Of a stretch of 36,020 nucleotides of DNA, positions 11,379 to 23,500 are shown one piece after another; position 1 is the stretch's first letter, and the number at the start of each line of letters is the position of its first letter. The DNA is from Elysia marginata (lineage: Eukaryota > Mollusca > Gastropoda > Plakobranchidae). The translations under genes were made by a program, and so were the position numbers. A model generated the notes under the pieces. That model had not been told where the DNA came from and made no database searches. It saw only the letters and a program-made list of their open reading frames with translations. The stretch spans positions 69,567-105,586 of the forward strand of contig BMAT01006749.1 in assembly GCA_019649035.1 (NCBI GenBank), given 5' to 3'.

Positions 11379-11398
11379 ACAAAAAAAAATAATGAACA

Positions 11399-11427
11399 CT
11401 GTTGCCCAGTGCGTCTCCTTCGCTCGT
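11399..11427 (+). repeat. Dispersed repeat, copy 2
   Basis: Direct-orientation copy of 10597-10625. It begins just after the AAT array, so the two copies bracket the inverted repeat at 10711-11121. Confidence 0.75.
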
Positions 11428-11484
11428 TAAGTTGCTGGAAACAAACTTATGAAAATTAGAGGATGAAATGGAAGGAAAGATCCA

Positions 11485-11600
11485 AAACAACAACATGAAC
11501 AACAACAAGAACAACAACAGCAACAGCAGCAGCAACAATGATAATAACACCAGCAACAATAACAACAACAACAATAACAACAGCAACAACAACCAGAACC
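11485..11600 (+). repeat. (AAC)n/(AGC)n triplet array
   Basis: Imperfect AAC, AGC and AAT triplets. They give spurious repetitive open frames on the minus strand (poly-Leu, poly-Cys). Confidence 0.92.
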
Positions 11601-11639
11601 ATTAAGAAATAACTCAGTACGACCATGCATGCCCGTTCA

Positions 11640-12430
11640 CTGGAAAGATTGCTATAGAAAGTGTATAATTATATGACATTCTTTTGCATAGAACAAAAAA
11701 AAAACATTTTTGTAGCACAAAAAAATGTAATATTCAATTATTGCGCTACCAATATTACCTGACTCATTTTGGCTCTTCATGGAGAATTTTAGATTTGAGT
11801 TATTGCCTGCGTCTGGTTTTGTGTTGGGCAAAAAATTAGAAATAATTGATTATAAAAAAACCTGTCCTGGCACTGTAAAATGTTTTTGGAGAGAATGGTG
11901 CGTTAGTTGACGATGTGCTCAAAACATTCCATAGCGCGGCATAAAATCTCGTAAGCTCAGCAAATGTGATAAAGGCCGGGCGATTTGAGGATGACGTGTA
12001 CCACCGACATTCAGACAAACTATGCGGTTTTTTTTTAAAGTTAAAAGTAAAAAGAACAGATAAATTGAAGAAATTGAAAATCTATCAAAAGTGTTTTAAA
12101 AACTCAAAAATAGACGGAATTTATAAAGATTGTATGAAAACCTTGTCTTCATCGTTCACCACATTGACAGTGTGAGATCTTTTTCGCTGGTTGTGACGAT
12201 TTTATCAATTTCGATCTAGCATGTAACCTCTCTTTTTTCTTTAAAAAAATAAAGAATGATCTCAGTTTTTCTATCACCTAAAAGACTTATCGTTTTATTT
12301 CTGAAAACCTCTAAGGTGAGCTATCTCTCCGCTCCAAAATTTTAAGAGGAGCCTGCCTAAATTGACATGGCTGACCTAAATTTTAGTAGGGTCAAGCAGC
12401 GATTGATAAAACACCAATCCCTTCTGCTGC
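11640..12430. other. Intergenic stretch without recognised feature
   Basis: AT-rich; short overlapping open frames only (for example 11966-12175), with no recognisable motif. Confidence 0.4.
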
Positions 12431-12433
12431 CTT

Positions 12434-12469
12434 CCGGCCGGCGGGAATGAAAACTCCAATAGACTTCTG
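12434..12469 (+). repeat. Left arm of an inverted repeat
   Basis: The core 12444-12469 (GGAATGAAAACTCCAATAGA and CTTCTG) is reverse-complementary to 12872-12897 with one mismatch in 26. GC-rich sequence extends the similarity outward. Confidence 0.85.
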
Positions 12470-12871
12470 TAAGTAACTCTCTAAACCCTGAAGCTAGTAT
12501 GAATACTAAGGAGCGCCCTTAATGTCATTGACTGGGTTATTTTTGAAAGCCTTGACTCCATCGCGATGCTTGACCCCCACCAAAGGTTCAAACAAGACGA
12601 AGAATGGAAGGTTCAGAAAATATTCAATGAAGAAGACCGGCAGTACTGTCGGCTTTCTTGGTCTCTGTCGCTCTCTGTGAATGTGAGCCTGTGATACTGT
12701 ACTACGATGCGCTGTTGAAATCTGTAGGCCATCTAGATAGAATCCTATAGATCTTTAGACAAAGATTTCTTTCCAATCATCATTGATAAATTAACGTACT
12801 CGTACTTGCTTCTCCTTTTTGATTTGATCTAGATCTAGCGAGACTAATTCTAGGAGACGTGATGTCACCTG

Positions 12872-12907
12872 CAGAAGTCTATTGGAGTTTTTATTCCTGC
12901 TTCCGGT
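12872..12907 (-). repeat. Right arm of an inverted repeat
   Basis: Pairs with 12434-12469 across about 400 bases. The ends decay outward rather than inward, so it is not clearly a transposon terminal repeat. The interval holds no coding sequence that I recognise. Confidence 0.82.
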
Positions 12908-12963
12908 CGCTTCAAATCAAATTCCATATTGCTTTAATCAAGTTAATCGCGGCAGAAGTTTTT

Positions 12964-13175
12964 ATTCAGCGTCTTACTTCAAAAGGCCATCATTTTATTT
13001 ACATTGTGATGAGTACAGAAATTTAGCAGCCTAAATTATAAATATTATGTATTTAGCGTCTTACTTCAAAACAGCCATCATTTTATTTACATTGTGATGA
13101 GTACAGAAATTTGGCAGCCTAAATCATAAGTATAATGTATTCAGCGTTTTACTTCAAAATAACCATCGTTCCATT
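12964..13175 (+). repeat. Tandem repeat, about 87-88 bp unit, 2.3 copies
   Basis: Units start at 12964, 13051 and 13139 with ATTCAGCG/ATTTAGCG. Each contains TTACTTCAAAA, CATCATTTTATTTACATTGT and GAGTACAGAAATTT. The third copy is partial and more diverged. Confidence 0.9.
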
Positions 13176-13644
13176 TCATTTATTTCACGCTGAGCTGTTT
13201 GGTGCTTATATATATATGGAAATAGGTCAATCTACATTTTTGTCACTGAAAAATCCATAAATGTTCAGTTATATCCTATGCAAGTTATTTTGTTCATAGC
13301 ATATCACTGTTATGTTACATACATGCAACTTCTAAAATGAAAAGGCAACTCTTTCATAACGTACACAATTTTGTTTTTCTTCAATATAACTTTTTTAGAA
13401 CTTTTAGTAAGAGCAAAGCATATCTCTTTGCCCATTACAACTTGCTGTAACTGTAAGCTGATTTTATGTTGAGAAATAATTTAACATGATCGGTATCAAT
13501 AATATAGTAGGATCTGTTTATGTTTATGCTAATGTTGGAACAGTTCCCAAAATAATTGTATGCATTTGCTTCAACACAATTTGTATGTATAAAAAAATAT
13601 CGTTTAAAAATATTTATCGCAGCAGATTGCGCACCCCTTGTGAA

Positions 13645-13947
13645 TTGGTTGGTTGTTTGAATTTTAACGTCTCTTTTCAACTACAGGGTTAAATTAGAGA
13701 CGGCGCTTGGGACAATTGAAAGCGTGCTGCCACACTGTGATGTAAGAAGCGCTTGCGTACATCACACCCAGTCACATTATCCTGACACTGGGCTGACCAG
13801 ACTTAGCACTAAATCCATAATGCCAGACACTATGCGGATCAGCTGCTAATACCAATTTTAAAGTCCTTGGTTTGACTCGACCGGGGATCGAACCACGCAC
13901 TTCCCGATCTCTGAGCGAGTGTCTTACCGCTAGGCCACAGAGCCGGT
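13645..13947 (-). mobile_element. tRNA-derived SINE, reverse orientation, with perfect 12-bp target-site duplication
   Basis: Read on the minus strand, the head has box A (complement of 13921-13937, GTGGCCTAGCGG type) and box B (GGTTCGATCCCC, complement of 13883-13894). The central body contains GTGTCAGGATAATGTGACTG and the tail is AACCAACCAAT. The direct repeat ACCCCTTGTGAA flanks it exactly at 13633-13644 and 13948-13959. Confidence 0.9.
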
Positions 13948-14202
13948 ACCCCTTGTGAAACACAATAGAACAAAAAAGCTTTGCAATGTAAGTGAACGCC
14001 ATTAGATCACGCTTGATATCCAGTTTCTGCCAAAAGCAACAATCACGTGATTGTTTCCGGGCAGCCTGAGGTCAGTCTCATGAATTTATGTAATGCAATT
14101 TCACATTTCAAGCACAGGATATAAAGGCAAAATATTAAAATAATTTTAGTCGTTGTTATTGTTTAAAAAAAAATAGATAGCTAAGCAACGTCAAATTACA
14201 AT

Positions 14203-14725
14203 TTCTTATCTTCTTCTTCGGCGTCTCTCGGTCATGCAGAAAGTGTCAGCCTGGTGTATTGTGTCGCCAGGAGAAGGTCGTTTTTGTCCCACCACGGTTT
14301 TTGGGTGACGTCAGGGGTTTGTGGCCAGAGTTGTTCTCTTTGTTACCTAGACAGCACTCCTACAGGTAATGATGTACAGTTTGTAGCGACAGGTGCCGCA
14401 TTCGCACATAACAGTGAAGCTCACTCCCATTTTGTACTGATGTGCTTGTAGCTGGCAGTGGCCGGTTTTTAGTCTACAAATAACGCACTGGTCTTTTTGA
14501 GGCAGGCTGTGCATCATGAATACTTCTGTATTTATTGTTTTTTGGTCTTCCTTTTCTGAGTGTAACCCCCTTTCAAAATCGTCTTCACTTCTTGGTAAGA
14601 TAATGGGTGGGCTGTTTGTTGCTTCCCACTTTGGCCAACCTATCTGCTCTTTCATTGCCAGAAATTCCAGTGTGATGGCATGGATTGGATACAAAATGGG
14701 TAGAGCATTCTTTAGTGCATAAAGA
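14203..14725 (-). mobile_element. Decayed LINE 3' end with RNase H-type C-terminal region (I-like clade)
   Basis: The minus-strand translation gives LPQKDQCVICRLKTGHCQL with RLKTGH at 14458-14475, then MCECGT. In a shifted frame QTVHHYL-ECC follows, then WPQTPDVTQKPWWDKNDLLL ending in a stop, and the element ends with GAAGAAGAAG on its own strand near 14205. This order (RLRTGH, CxCG, T.EH.L..C, WP..., then DL) is the end of ORF2 in I-like LINEs. At least one frameshift and a stop mean it is a relic. Confidence 0.82.
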
Positions 14726-15424
14726 GAAGCAAAGAGAAAAAGCGACAAACATAGGCCCACAGATAGACTGATACTGTTTGTCAAACTGATCAGACTTTCA
14801 GTCTAGCCACAAAGACAGAGATCTGAAAGGAGAGACAGAAAATAGAAATAAAGAGACGCAAAAGAGGCACAAAATGACGGGTTGATAGACAGAAAGAATG
14901 ACAGATAAGACTGATGCAAAAAGAGAAAGACAAAATGGTTAAAAGGATGAACAAAGCAGGAAACGGTAACAACAAAAAGTTTCAGAGAAATGAAATCGCA
15001 AACGTAAGAGAAACAACAGTGAAAAAAATTTTAAAGGGTGCACAGGAAATCCTATTTTGTAATCTAGATTATGAGTGCCAGTGGAAATTTGGAGAAAATA
15101 AAGCCTAATTTCAAAAGTTTAGTAAAAAAAGTAAACACCTATCTACCATCAAGCCTCAATTCATTCTCTGCACGATATAGATAAAAAATTGGAATTTCAA
15201 TCACTTAGTTAAGTATTTCCAATGTTAAAGAAAGCACTGTCGCAAAAGTTTACTCTTATCTTAGCACGCGAATAGTAGGTCCGCGTGCAGTGCTTTATCG
15301 AGAGAGAAAAAAAAGCACCGAACCAACGCGTTTCTACCTAATCGTGTAACGAGATCGAGTGTAACTGACAACACTGAAAAGTGTTTAGTGGGTCTTTTCT
15401 GTCTCATCAAACTCATCAGACAAT
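14726..15424. other. Purine-rich stretch and upstream region of the lipase gene
   Basis: 14790-14960 is rich in AGA/GAA units and gives meaningless open frames. 15100-15424 is the presumed 5' flank and leader of the lipase gene. No clear TATA box was found. A 7-base inverted repeat GCACGCG/CGCGTGC lies at 15264-15288. Confidence 0.4.
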
Positions 15425-15467
15425 ATGGCAGCTTGGCTTTCCCTCTTTACTATTTCCATCTTTGCAG
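15425..15467 (+). CDS. Lipase gene, coding exon 1
   Basis: Encodes 14 residues of the signal peptide plus one base. The ATG has A at -3 and G at +4. Donor is GTAAGG. The short signal-peptide exon is completed in frame by VVLSVLG from exon 2. Confidence 0.85.
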
Positions 15468-17485
15468 GTAAGGCATAATGTTTTTTTTTTTATTAGAAAT
15501 GAAAATAATTAGATTACTCGGCAGTGGTTTTCCGTAGTTTCATAAAACTTAATATTCTTCGATTATAGCAAATTCTAGAAAGACTAATTTTAACTTAAAT
15601 TGAGGTAATTGCTTTAAGAAATAACAAGCAACGCCCATTAGGAATGCGATTAGAGCGCAATATTAGTGTTCTTGCGCGCAAGCCATTGGCTTCAAAGAGG
15701 AAGTTTTCGAAAAGGAACGATGATTTGTGCTTTAATCGAATACCCAATGGAACATTTATAACAGGAGTTGTCTAAACCTGACTTTACAAAGAGTGAAATC
15801 TATTACAAAACAGACTAAATGTATTGACAAAAATTAATACGAAACTGCATTCAAGTTTAATTTTATTTTAATGCCAAAGTACACATACAATCCAGTCCGG
15901 GCTAAATTTTATTTCCTCCCTTGTGCCCACCCAGCACTTGATGGGTAGCTAGGTCTCTTTAGACTCAGCGAAAGTAAAGGCGGCGAGGAAAGCAATGGCA
16001 AACTACCTCACTATGCCGTGTGCCTAGAAAAACAAGGACCCTGCTCCTTGTTCCCCTACGCTCATGTCGAGTATGGGACTACCTTTACCTTTTACACATA
16101 CAATGGGAAGTAATTCCAATGCTTCAGTCACAACTGACTGATTAGTGCCGCTTTGATGTTGGTGTAAAAAGGGAAAGCACAAAATTAAACTGCACAAAGT
16201 TGTCTTCAAGAGGCCTAAGTATTGTAAAACTATCTGCGTTCGCCGGGCGAACTAATAGTAATAACACTAGCTGAATGAGAATTATGTAGACCTATTCTAA
16301 TTTTTCAAACTCTCAGAGGCTTAGATCAGGGAAAACCTGTCGTTTCCATGCCACTAGAACTAATAAAAGATGACTGGACGCCGGAAATCAATCTGATGAG
16401 CAGGCAGACTCTTAACATAAAAGTCTCAATTTTTTATGGTATTAAGGTGCTTATAACACATGCAGGGATTTGGACACTCCAGTAGAAAAATGATTTTGAA
16501 AACGCATATTCTATTAAGGCCTGGCTGCTATTTATATATGAGATTTTTGAAATTTTAAAGATCATTACATCTGAGACGTCAGACACAAACCAAAAAGAAC
16601 AACAACAACAACAAAAGTAAAAAGCCAACTGCCTCGAGGTTTCATCCTCGCACGTTTCAAACATTTATACCAACTTCATCACCTGTCTCGTTATATATTA
16701 TTTACTAGCGGGGCTGCTTTAGGCATTTGAAAAAAAAGCTGCGTTTAGGTTTCAGCTCCAAATACTTTAAAACTGAATTCATATAAACTTCTTCTATCGA
16801 ATGCTTCTGCACGCACCCTTCGACAGTGGTTCTTTCTGTGCTTGGAAAAGAGGTGTGCTACCCTGTGGTCGGATGTTTCAACAATGACCCTCCCTTTAAC
16901 AATGCTGATGACGAGCTACCATCAAACCCTGTGGAGGTGGGAACGAAATTCCATCTGTACACCAGGGAAAAAATGTACGTACCTACCAGCCTCATGTACA
17001 CCCAGCCAGTCTCGATCACAAAGTCCAACTTCCGAAGTGACCGGCCAACTAAAGTTATCATCCACGGGCTGAACAACAACGAAAAGTCGCAGTGGATGAT
17101 AGACATGAGGATAGAGTTACTCAAACACGTAAATATTGAACACTTGAAGTTGTATACATGCAGTTATCTTTTTACTTTAAATTTACCATAAAGCTCTTCT
17201 GATTCCACGTAAAAGGACAGGCAGAGTAAGAAGTACTTTTTAAAAGAATGATGATACAAACTTTTACATCTTGAGAACGACCTTTTTTGGAAACTTTTCT
17301 TAAGTATCGAAGACCGTATGAAATAAGTTTTGATTAGCATTTTCACTATTTCAGGGCAGTAAAAATATGAAATACAGCATTTGGGAGATTGCTGATATCC
17401 TTACAACATTTAATCTGTTACTGAAAGGTCCTACTACTACTACTGCTACTACTACTACTACTACTACTACTGTTACTACTACTGT

Positions 17486-17570
<85 letters not shown>

Positions 17571-20500
17571 ACTACTACTACTGCCATAACGACGGATAAA
17601 AATGGTTTTTCTTAAGAGACCTTTAACATGGAAAAATTTCCAGCACATGGAAACAGGTACATATACATTCGAATAAAACACTGGGGTGTATGTGTCAATG
17701 TAATTTGGTAAGTTATTTCAAATCTAACATTTTTCAGATAGTCTGACATGAATTATATTGCTTACAGATAAAGCTACAATAATCCCAAAATAATCGCTTC
17801 ACCATAAACCATAGAGTTGGCTTATCTCATACACAAGTCTGCTTAAACAATGTCCTCTCAATAGGACTGACTTTAAAATATAAAGACTTAGCTCCGACTC
17901 AAATATTCCTCTCTCTACCAGTTCTTCTGTGCGGCTATCTCCACATATTTTCTCTGTCATCCTTTTGAACAAAAGCAAATATAAATACTCCGAGTAATAT
18001 GTTCTGACTTAACCTAGACATATGTCTCGCGCTCAGGATGAATGAGTCGGATGTCGCAATTTTCACCTACAAAGGCGTTGCTGTTTTGAACATGACACTT
18101 TCTAAGTTTCCTGGCGTTAAAATTTTCATATTATCGGCAATATTTTTGGAAAGATTTTAAAAACTTTATTGGTTTAAAGTATGTAAGAAAAAAAATGGAC
18201 CTACCTTTCATTGACGTTTTTTAAAAAAGAAAAAAGAATTTCCGACTTTCGGCTCACTCACTAGGGATGCGAAGCTTTGTTGTCAATTCGATGGTTAAAA
18301 GAAGCAAAATGATGGTCTCTAAATTAATGTAAAGTAAGTTACATGAAAGTTGCAGTACAGAATGATGCGTTGACAAGCTAGACCAAATATCCAAAAGGTA
18401 AATTTTACAGCTGAAAGAGTTTAAATGAAACTAGTCAGCTATTGCCTCTACGCCTTCGTCAAGCACGAAAATGAAAAAAAAAATGCATAAGTAAGAGCTC
18501 ATTGTGCCTTATTATGTATTGTTTAATACTATTTATGTGTACCTGCTTATGTAATTCCTTATACTTTTCCTTTTTTGTGTGACAAATGCCTACAGCCGAA
18601 AGCTGATTTCTTTCGTGTGGGGTTCGACCTATCACTTATTTGATGAAAAGTGATGTCGACTTGCGAGCTTTCTAAGAGGAAAACCACAACCACGGCCAAC
18701 GACCACTTCTTCACTTATACTAAAACTTCAATCGTTACTTTTACATGTACCACTATTACCTTGCAAATAATTCGACACGTTTGACCCTACTTGCAGGGAG
18801 ACTCTAAATTAATTTAATATAACTATTTAATGATACTACAGGGGGATTACAACGTCATCATTGTCTCTTGGAGTAAAGGCGCCAGGTTAACAAACTACGA
18901 CCTGGCATCAGCCAACGTTCGACTGGTGGCGACTCAGGTCAAGGTATTGCTCAAATTACTCCAGCGAGTTGCTGGCCTGCAAATGAAGGACGTTCACATG
19001 ATAGGCCACTCGCTGGGTGCTCATACTTCTGGCTACGTTGGGACATTGATGGGAGACAAAATAGCTCGTATTACTGGTAATTTAAAATTTGGCGCTCTAT
19101 TTTCAAAATAAATAAATTCTCACGCTACTTTTCTCCTCCCTCATGACAATATTTTTACATATAGACCAATAATATAAGCCGCAGGTGCAAAAGCAGTGGC
19201 AAGTTATTAAGTAATCAACATAGTCCGATATCAAGATGACTTTGCGGCCCTCATTGATTTTAGTAGATTGTTAATTTTTTTTTGGTTGGAAGAAACGAGG
19301 TTTGTCAAAAAATAGTTCCCAAAACATGAACAACCATATAATCAAACCATAAGCTCCGTGTTACTTTTCCTGCTTCGGGCGTGAACCAAAGACGGCATGT
19401 TTTCTTTGCCTTAATCGACTGTTTTCAACACCACGAAATACTGTACCAACAGAAGCGCCTACAAGGTCTATATTGTTTCAGGTCTAGATCCTGCCGATCC
19501 AAACTTTGAACACCTCCCTTACGTGGTCCGACTGGATCCGACAGATGCACTGTTTGTAGACGTTATCCACACCGACGGTCGCAAGTTCGAAAGCACTGTC
19601 GGTTTTGGACTCGCTCAACCAAGCGGCCATATTGATTTCTATGTCAATGGTGGAAAAAATCAAAAAGGCTGTACAGATGGCATTCAAGGTCTTATTGATG
19701 GAGTGATAAAATCTGTAAGAGGTAAGTTAACATCTCGATATACACAATATATATATATAGACTCAGTTCAGGATATAACGGGGTGTGATCCTTATGTATG
19801 ACTTGGTTGGACAAACTGATGCTGTGAGTCGGCCAATGAGAGGTCTGGAAAGAAAAACGAAATGCCCCTGAAGAGATTAATATTTGTTTAATCTGTGAAA
19901 TGCTGTAAAAATAATGATTTGAGGCGGGCAAGATTTTTTAAACAAAAGTAATATCTTTTAACGCGACAGTAAGCTAAAATAAGACGCTATTTCAACCTTA
20001 GCATGGCCTCAATGGTTTCTGGCATAGAAACTAAAAACAATAGTGCTGGTGAGGAAGAGGACATGTTACTGATTTGTTGTGAAGCGGTCCCGGTTTTGAC
20101 CCATTACATGGTCTCCCTTGTAGAAATCTCAAACGCCTCTGTTATAAATTGTACCACAAGTTAATGTCTATGTGTTGAAATAATATGCAGAAAACAAACG
20201 CTATACAAAAGGGCGTGGTTGCATGAAACCACATCTATCAGGGTGCGGATGCTTTATAAGAAAGAGCAAAAAAGTAATGCAGATGGTCGCTTTGTCTCTA
20301 GCATTCATTATGATACGAGATTTTTGCAAATTGATTTTCTATGAAGCATTTTCAAGAGTACTCAATCTAGGACTGTTTGTGGGTAGGGGAAGGACTAGTT
20401 ATAAAAGATAAAATTATGTGTAAGTATTTTGTAGTATTCGGAGAACACTGGTCCTTTCTCAGGACGCGTATGCCATACTAAAGTGAAGTACGGTTTCTGG

Positions 20501-23500
20501 ACCGGAGACTGAAAAACTATCTTCCTATATATTGCCCTTGACGTATGCGAGTCACCCTGTGAAAGCAAAAACTGACTACCTACGGCCTTTAACCGGTCCA
20601 TAACCGATACTTAGCCTTAGTACGGTATACTCGCCATAGAATAGTGTGCGACTGCTAAGAATGTCCATTTCCTTTAACTTGCTATTGCTAGGAAAGTCAG
20701 ACTTATCTCTGGCACAGACTGCAGGAAAGGGAGCAGCTTGCAGCCATGCACGTGCTCACTCCATCTTCGTGGAATCCATCAACTCTAAATGCAAGTTTAA
20801 ATCTTTTCCATGTGAAAACTATGTAAGTATTCAGTGTTTCTTGTTTCTGGAATAAATATATCTGAGCCTTCTTGGGCAATGCATTTAAATATATGATAAA
20901 GCAATATGATGTAATTTAGCAGATATATGATTACAACATCAGATCATTTTTTAACGTTTTTTGAAAGATCTGTGTTTTTTTTTTTAAAATACATTCTTTA
21001 CCACTCCAAACCACAGATTACGACCTTTTGCCACATCCTGGTTTAAAATCAATTATTTGGTTGCCATAATTTATATTAATTGGAAAAGTTTATAGCTTAT
21101 ACTCTACTTGATCGTTCAAAAGGGTATGGTTTTTTGAGAAATAGGATCTATGAATGTATCGACAAGCCGCTAAAAGTGTTCTTTTTTTTAAAGAACAAAA
21201 CTAAAAAGACGCTATAAATAGAAAAAGCACAAAGACAATATAGATAGATAAACAAAAACACGCTTTGATAACAAGCGTTATAAAATTTTAAAAGCTATTA
21301 AATCTCTTATATAAGAGGCGTTCGTATGGACTCCAATCACTATCTCCTCCGTAACCACAGAACCGATTTAGATGCGGTTTTCACTGAAATTCATGAAAAA
21401 AATTACTCTGTGTTCTGGTTTGGTGTATGCTCATGTACATTTTCCGGAACTATGAGAACCCTCGGCCTAAAGTTATTTGGTTCGTATTCCTCGTCGGTTA
21501 CTCTTTTCATTTCTACCGCAACTCTGAGAACTCACGGCCTAAAGTTATTTGGGTCGTAATCCGTCGGTTACTAGAGACCTTTAGCACACGCACCGTGTCG
21601 CACTACGCGTACGTGAAAATCGGGAAAGCAGATTGAGTTACTATAAAAATAATGAAACCAGTTTCTAAAAATAGACCCACAGACGTTCTATTTTTAGAAA
21701 CTGATTTCATTATTTTTATAGTAACTCAATCTGCTTTCCCGATTTTCACGTACGCGTAGTGCGACACGGTGCGTGTGCTAAAGGTCTGTAATCTTTTCAT
21801 TTCTACTTTAGCATCTTCATCTTCTAGATGTAGAAATCACAAAAGCCCGCAATCACTCGCCGTTAAACTCTCACCTTTCCTTATCATTATGCAGAAACTC
21901 TTTCGGGCTTGAAAGGCGTGCCCGAATGCCATCAAACGCACATCAAACGCAAATGCAGGTTAAAAAAAAAAGAACTGTGGGCCCTAGAATATCTAGATTA
22001 CAGGCGATCCTGATCTAGATCTAGATTCTAAAATGGGCCCTAGAATCTTCAGATTACAGGCGATCTTGGTTTACATCTAGATCTAGATCTAGATTCTGAA
22101 TTCAGTTCAATTCTACTTTAGAATCTTCCTCCTCTAAAATCAAGAAAAATGGATCTAGAAACAGGAGAGTAATCTTTATTAGACATAAAAGTATATAAAG
22201 AGGGGGAAAGAGGGAGAGATAGAAAAAAAGCATTTAAGAGACGGAGGAAAGGAAGAATAGTATATTACGGGCACATCAAGAAAAGTATTGCCCAACACAA
22301 AGGCTTCACCTTGTAAAAACTTCATGACCATGATCCTTCTAAGGTATAATGAAAGATTCTAAATACAAGCATGTTAAAGGGCTATTAGATTATCATTTCA
22401 AACAAAATTTAACCTTCAAGAAGGTATCGTTTTTTTCTTATTCTACTCATGGTATAGTCCGTTCTTTCATGACTTGTGAGTTTCAAGTCATAACACATTT
22501 GAAATCGATATTTGCCTTCATGTATGAAGCAAATGCAGAATAAAATATTCGCCGCACCGAATTTGATGTACCCGGGACTGGTCCAATAACAATCTAAAAG
22601 ATACGTGCTTTTGGAATTTCTGTTTAAGCTACGTGTTTCAAATTTAATATTAAAACATTAAATTGCCTTCATGCTAATCCAGTGCTTAATGTCAAGGTTA
22701 CGTCTGTACTATTTCCAAATATTGATAGACTGAACATAATTTGGAAGTTGTCAAATTATATAACAACCCTTTCACATGTATAAACAATATATTCTCCATT
22801 AAGAATCAGGATAGAAGGGGAGGAGAACAAAGACGGCACAATTTATCCATTTAGCTACAAATCTGCAAGACTATTTTTATTTAATCTCGTAACAGGACAA
22901 GTTTCTCCGAGGCGAGTGTTACCAGTGTGGCCTATCGGGGTGTAGCACCGCCGGATTCTACGCTGATGATTATCCTACAGCCACGGGAAAACACTACCTC
23001 ATGACCTATGCTAAAGAACCATACTGCGGTACGCCTAAGGCCGCGAACATACTGCGCCCGGTCCGTATCCAGCGCAGCAACGGGAAAAATAGAGCAACTG
23101 CGAAATTGGAAAAAAACCACCGTCCGATCATTTTGGCAGCTATGATCAGATGGTTTTTTTCCCACTGTATCACAATTGCTCCATTAATTTCCGTTGCTGG
23201 GCTGGATATGGACCGGTCGCAGGATGTTCGCGGCATGAAGGAACTTATCATCAAAAGCTACTGTATGGCAAGAAATGGGAGTAGTGAAAAGTAACTTAAT
23301 AGTGATCATAATTACATATACTTACAAAGGTAATGAATTTATTTTCAAACGATAAGGCCTACAGAATAAGTTTGACTAACGTCGGAAGTTGACCATTATT
23401 TCCATCACAAGTTTGATGGGAAACAGAACAATGGCAACAAAAGCAACGCCCTCAACACCATTAAAATACCTAACTTGAAACCTCGTGAAATAAACGAGGT

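Noticed and set aside
13772..14002. 76-codon minus-strand frame
   Set aside because: It is the translation of the SINE head and flank.
17351..17681. Poly-Val, poly-Thr and poly-Ser frames
   Set aside because: All three are readings of the (ACT)n array in lipase intron 2.
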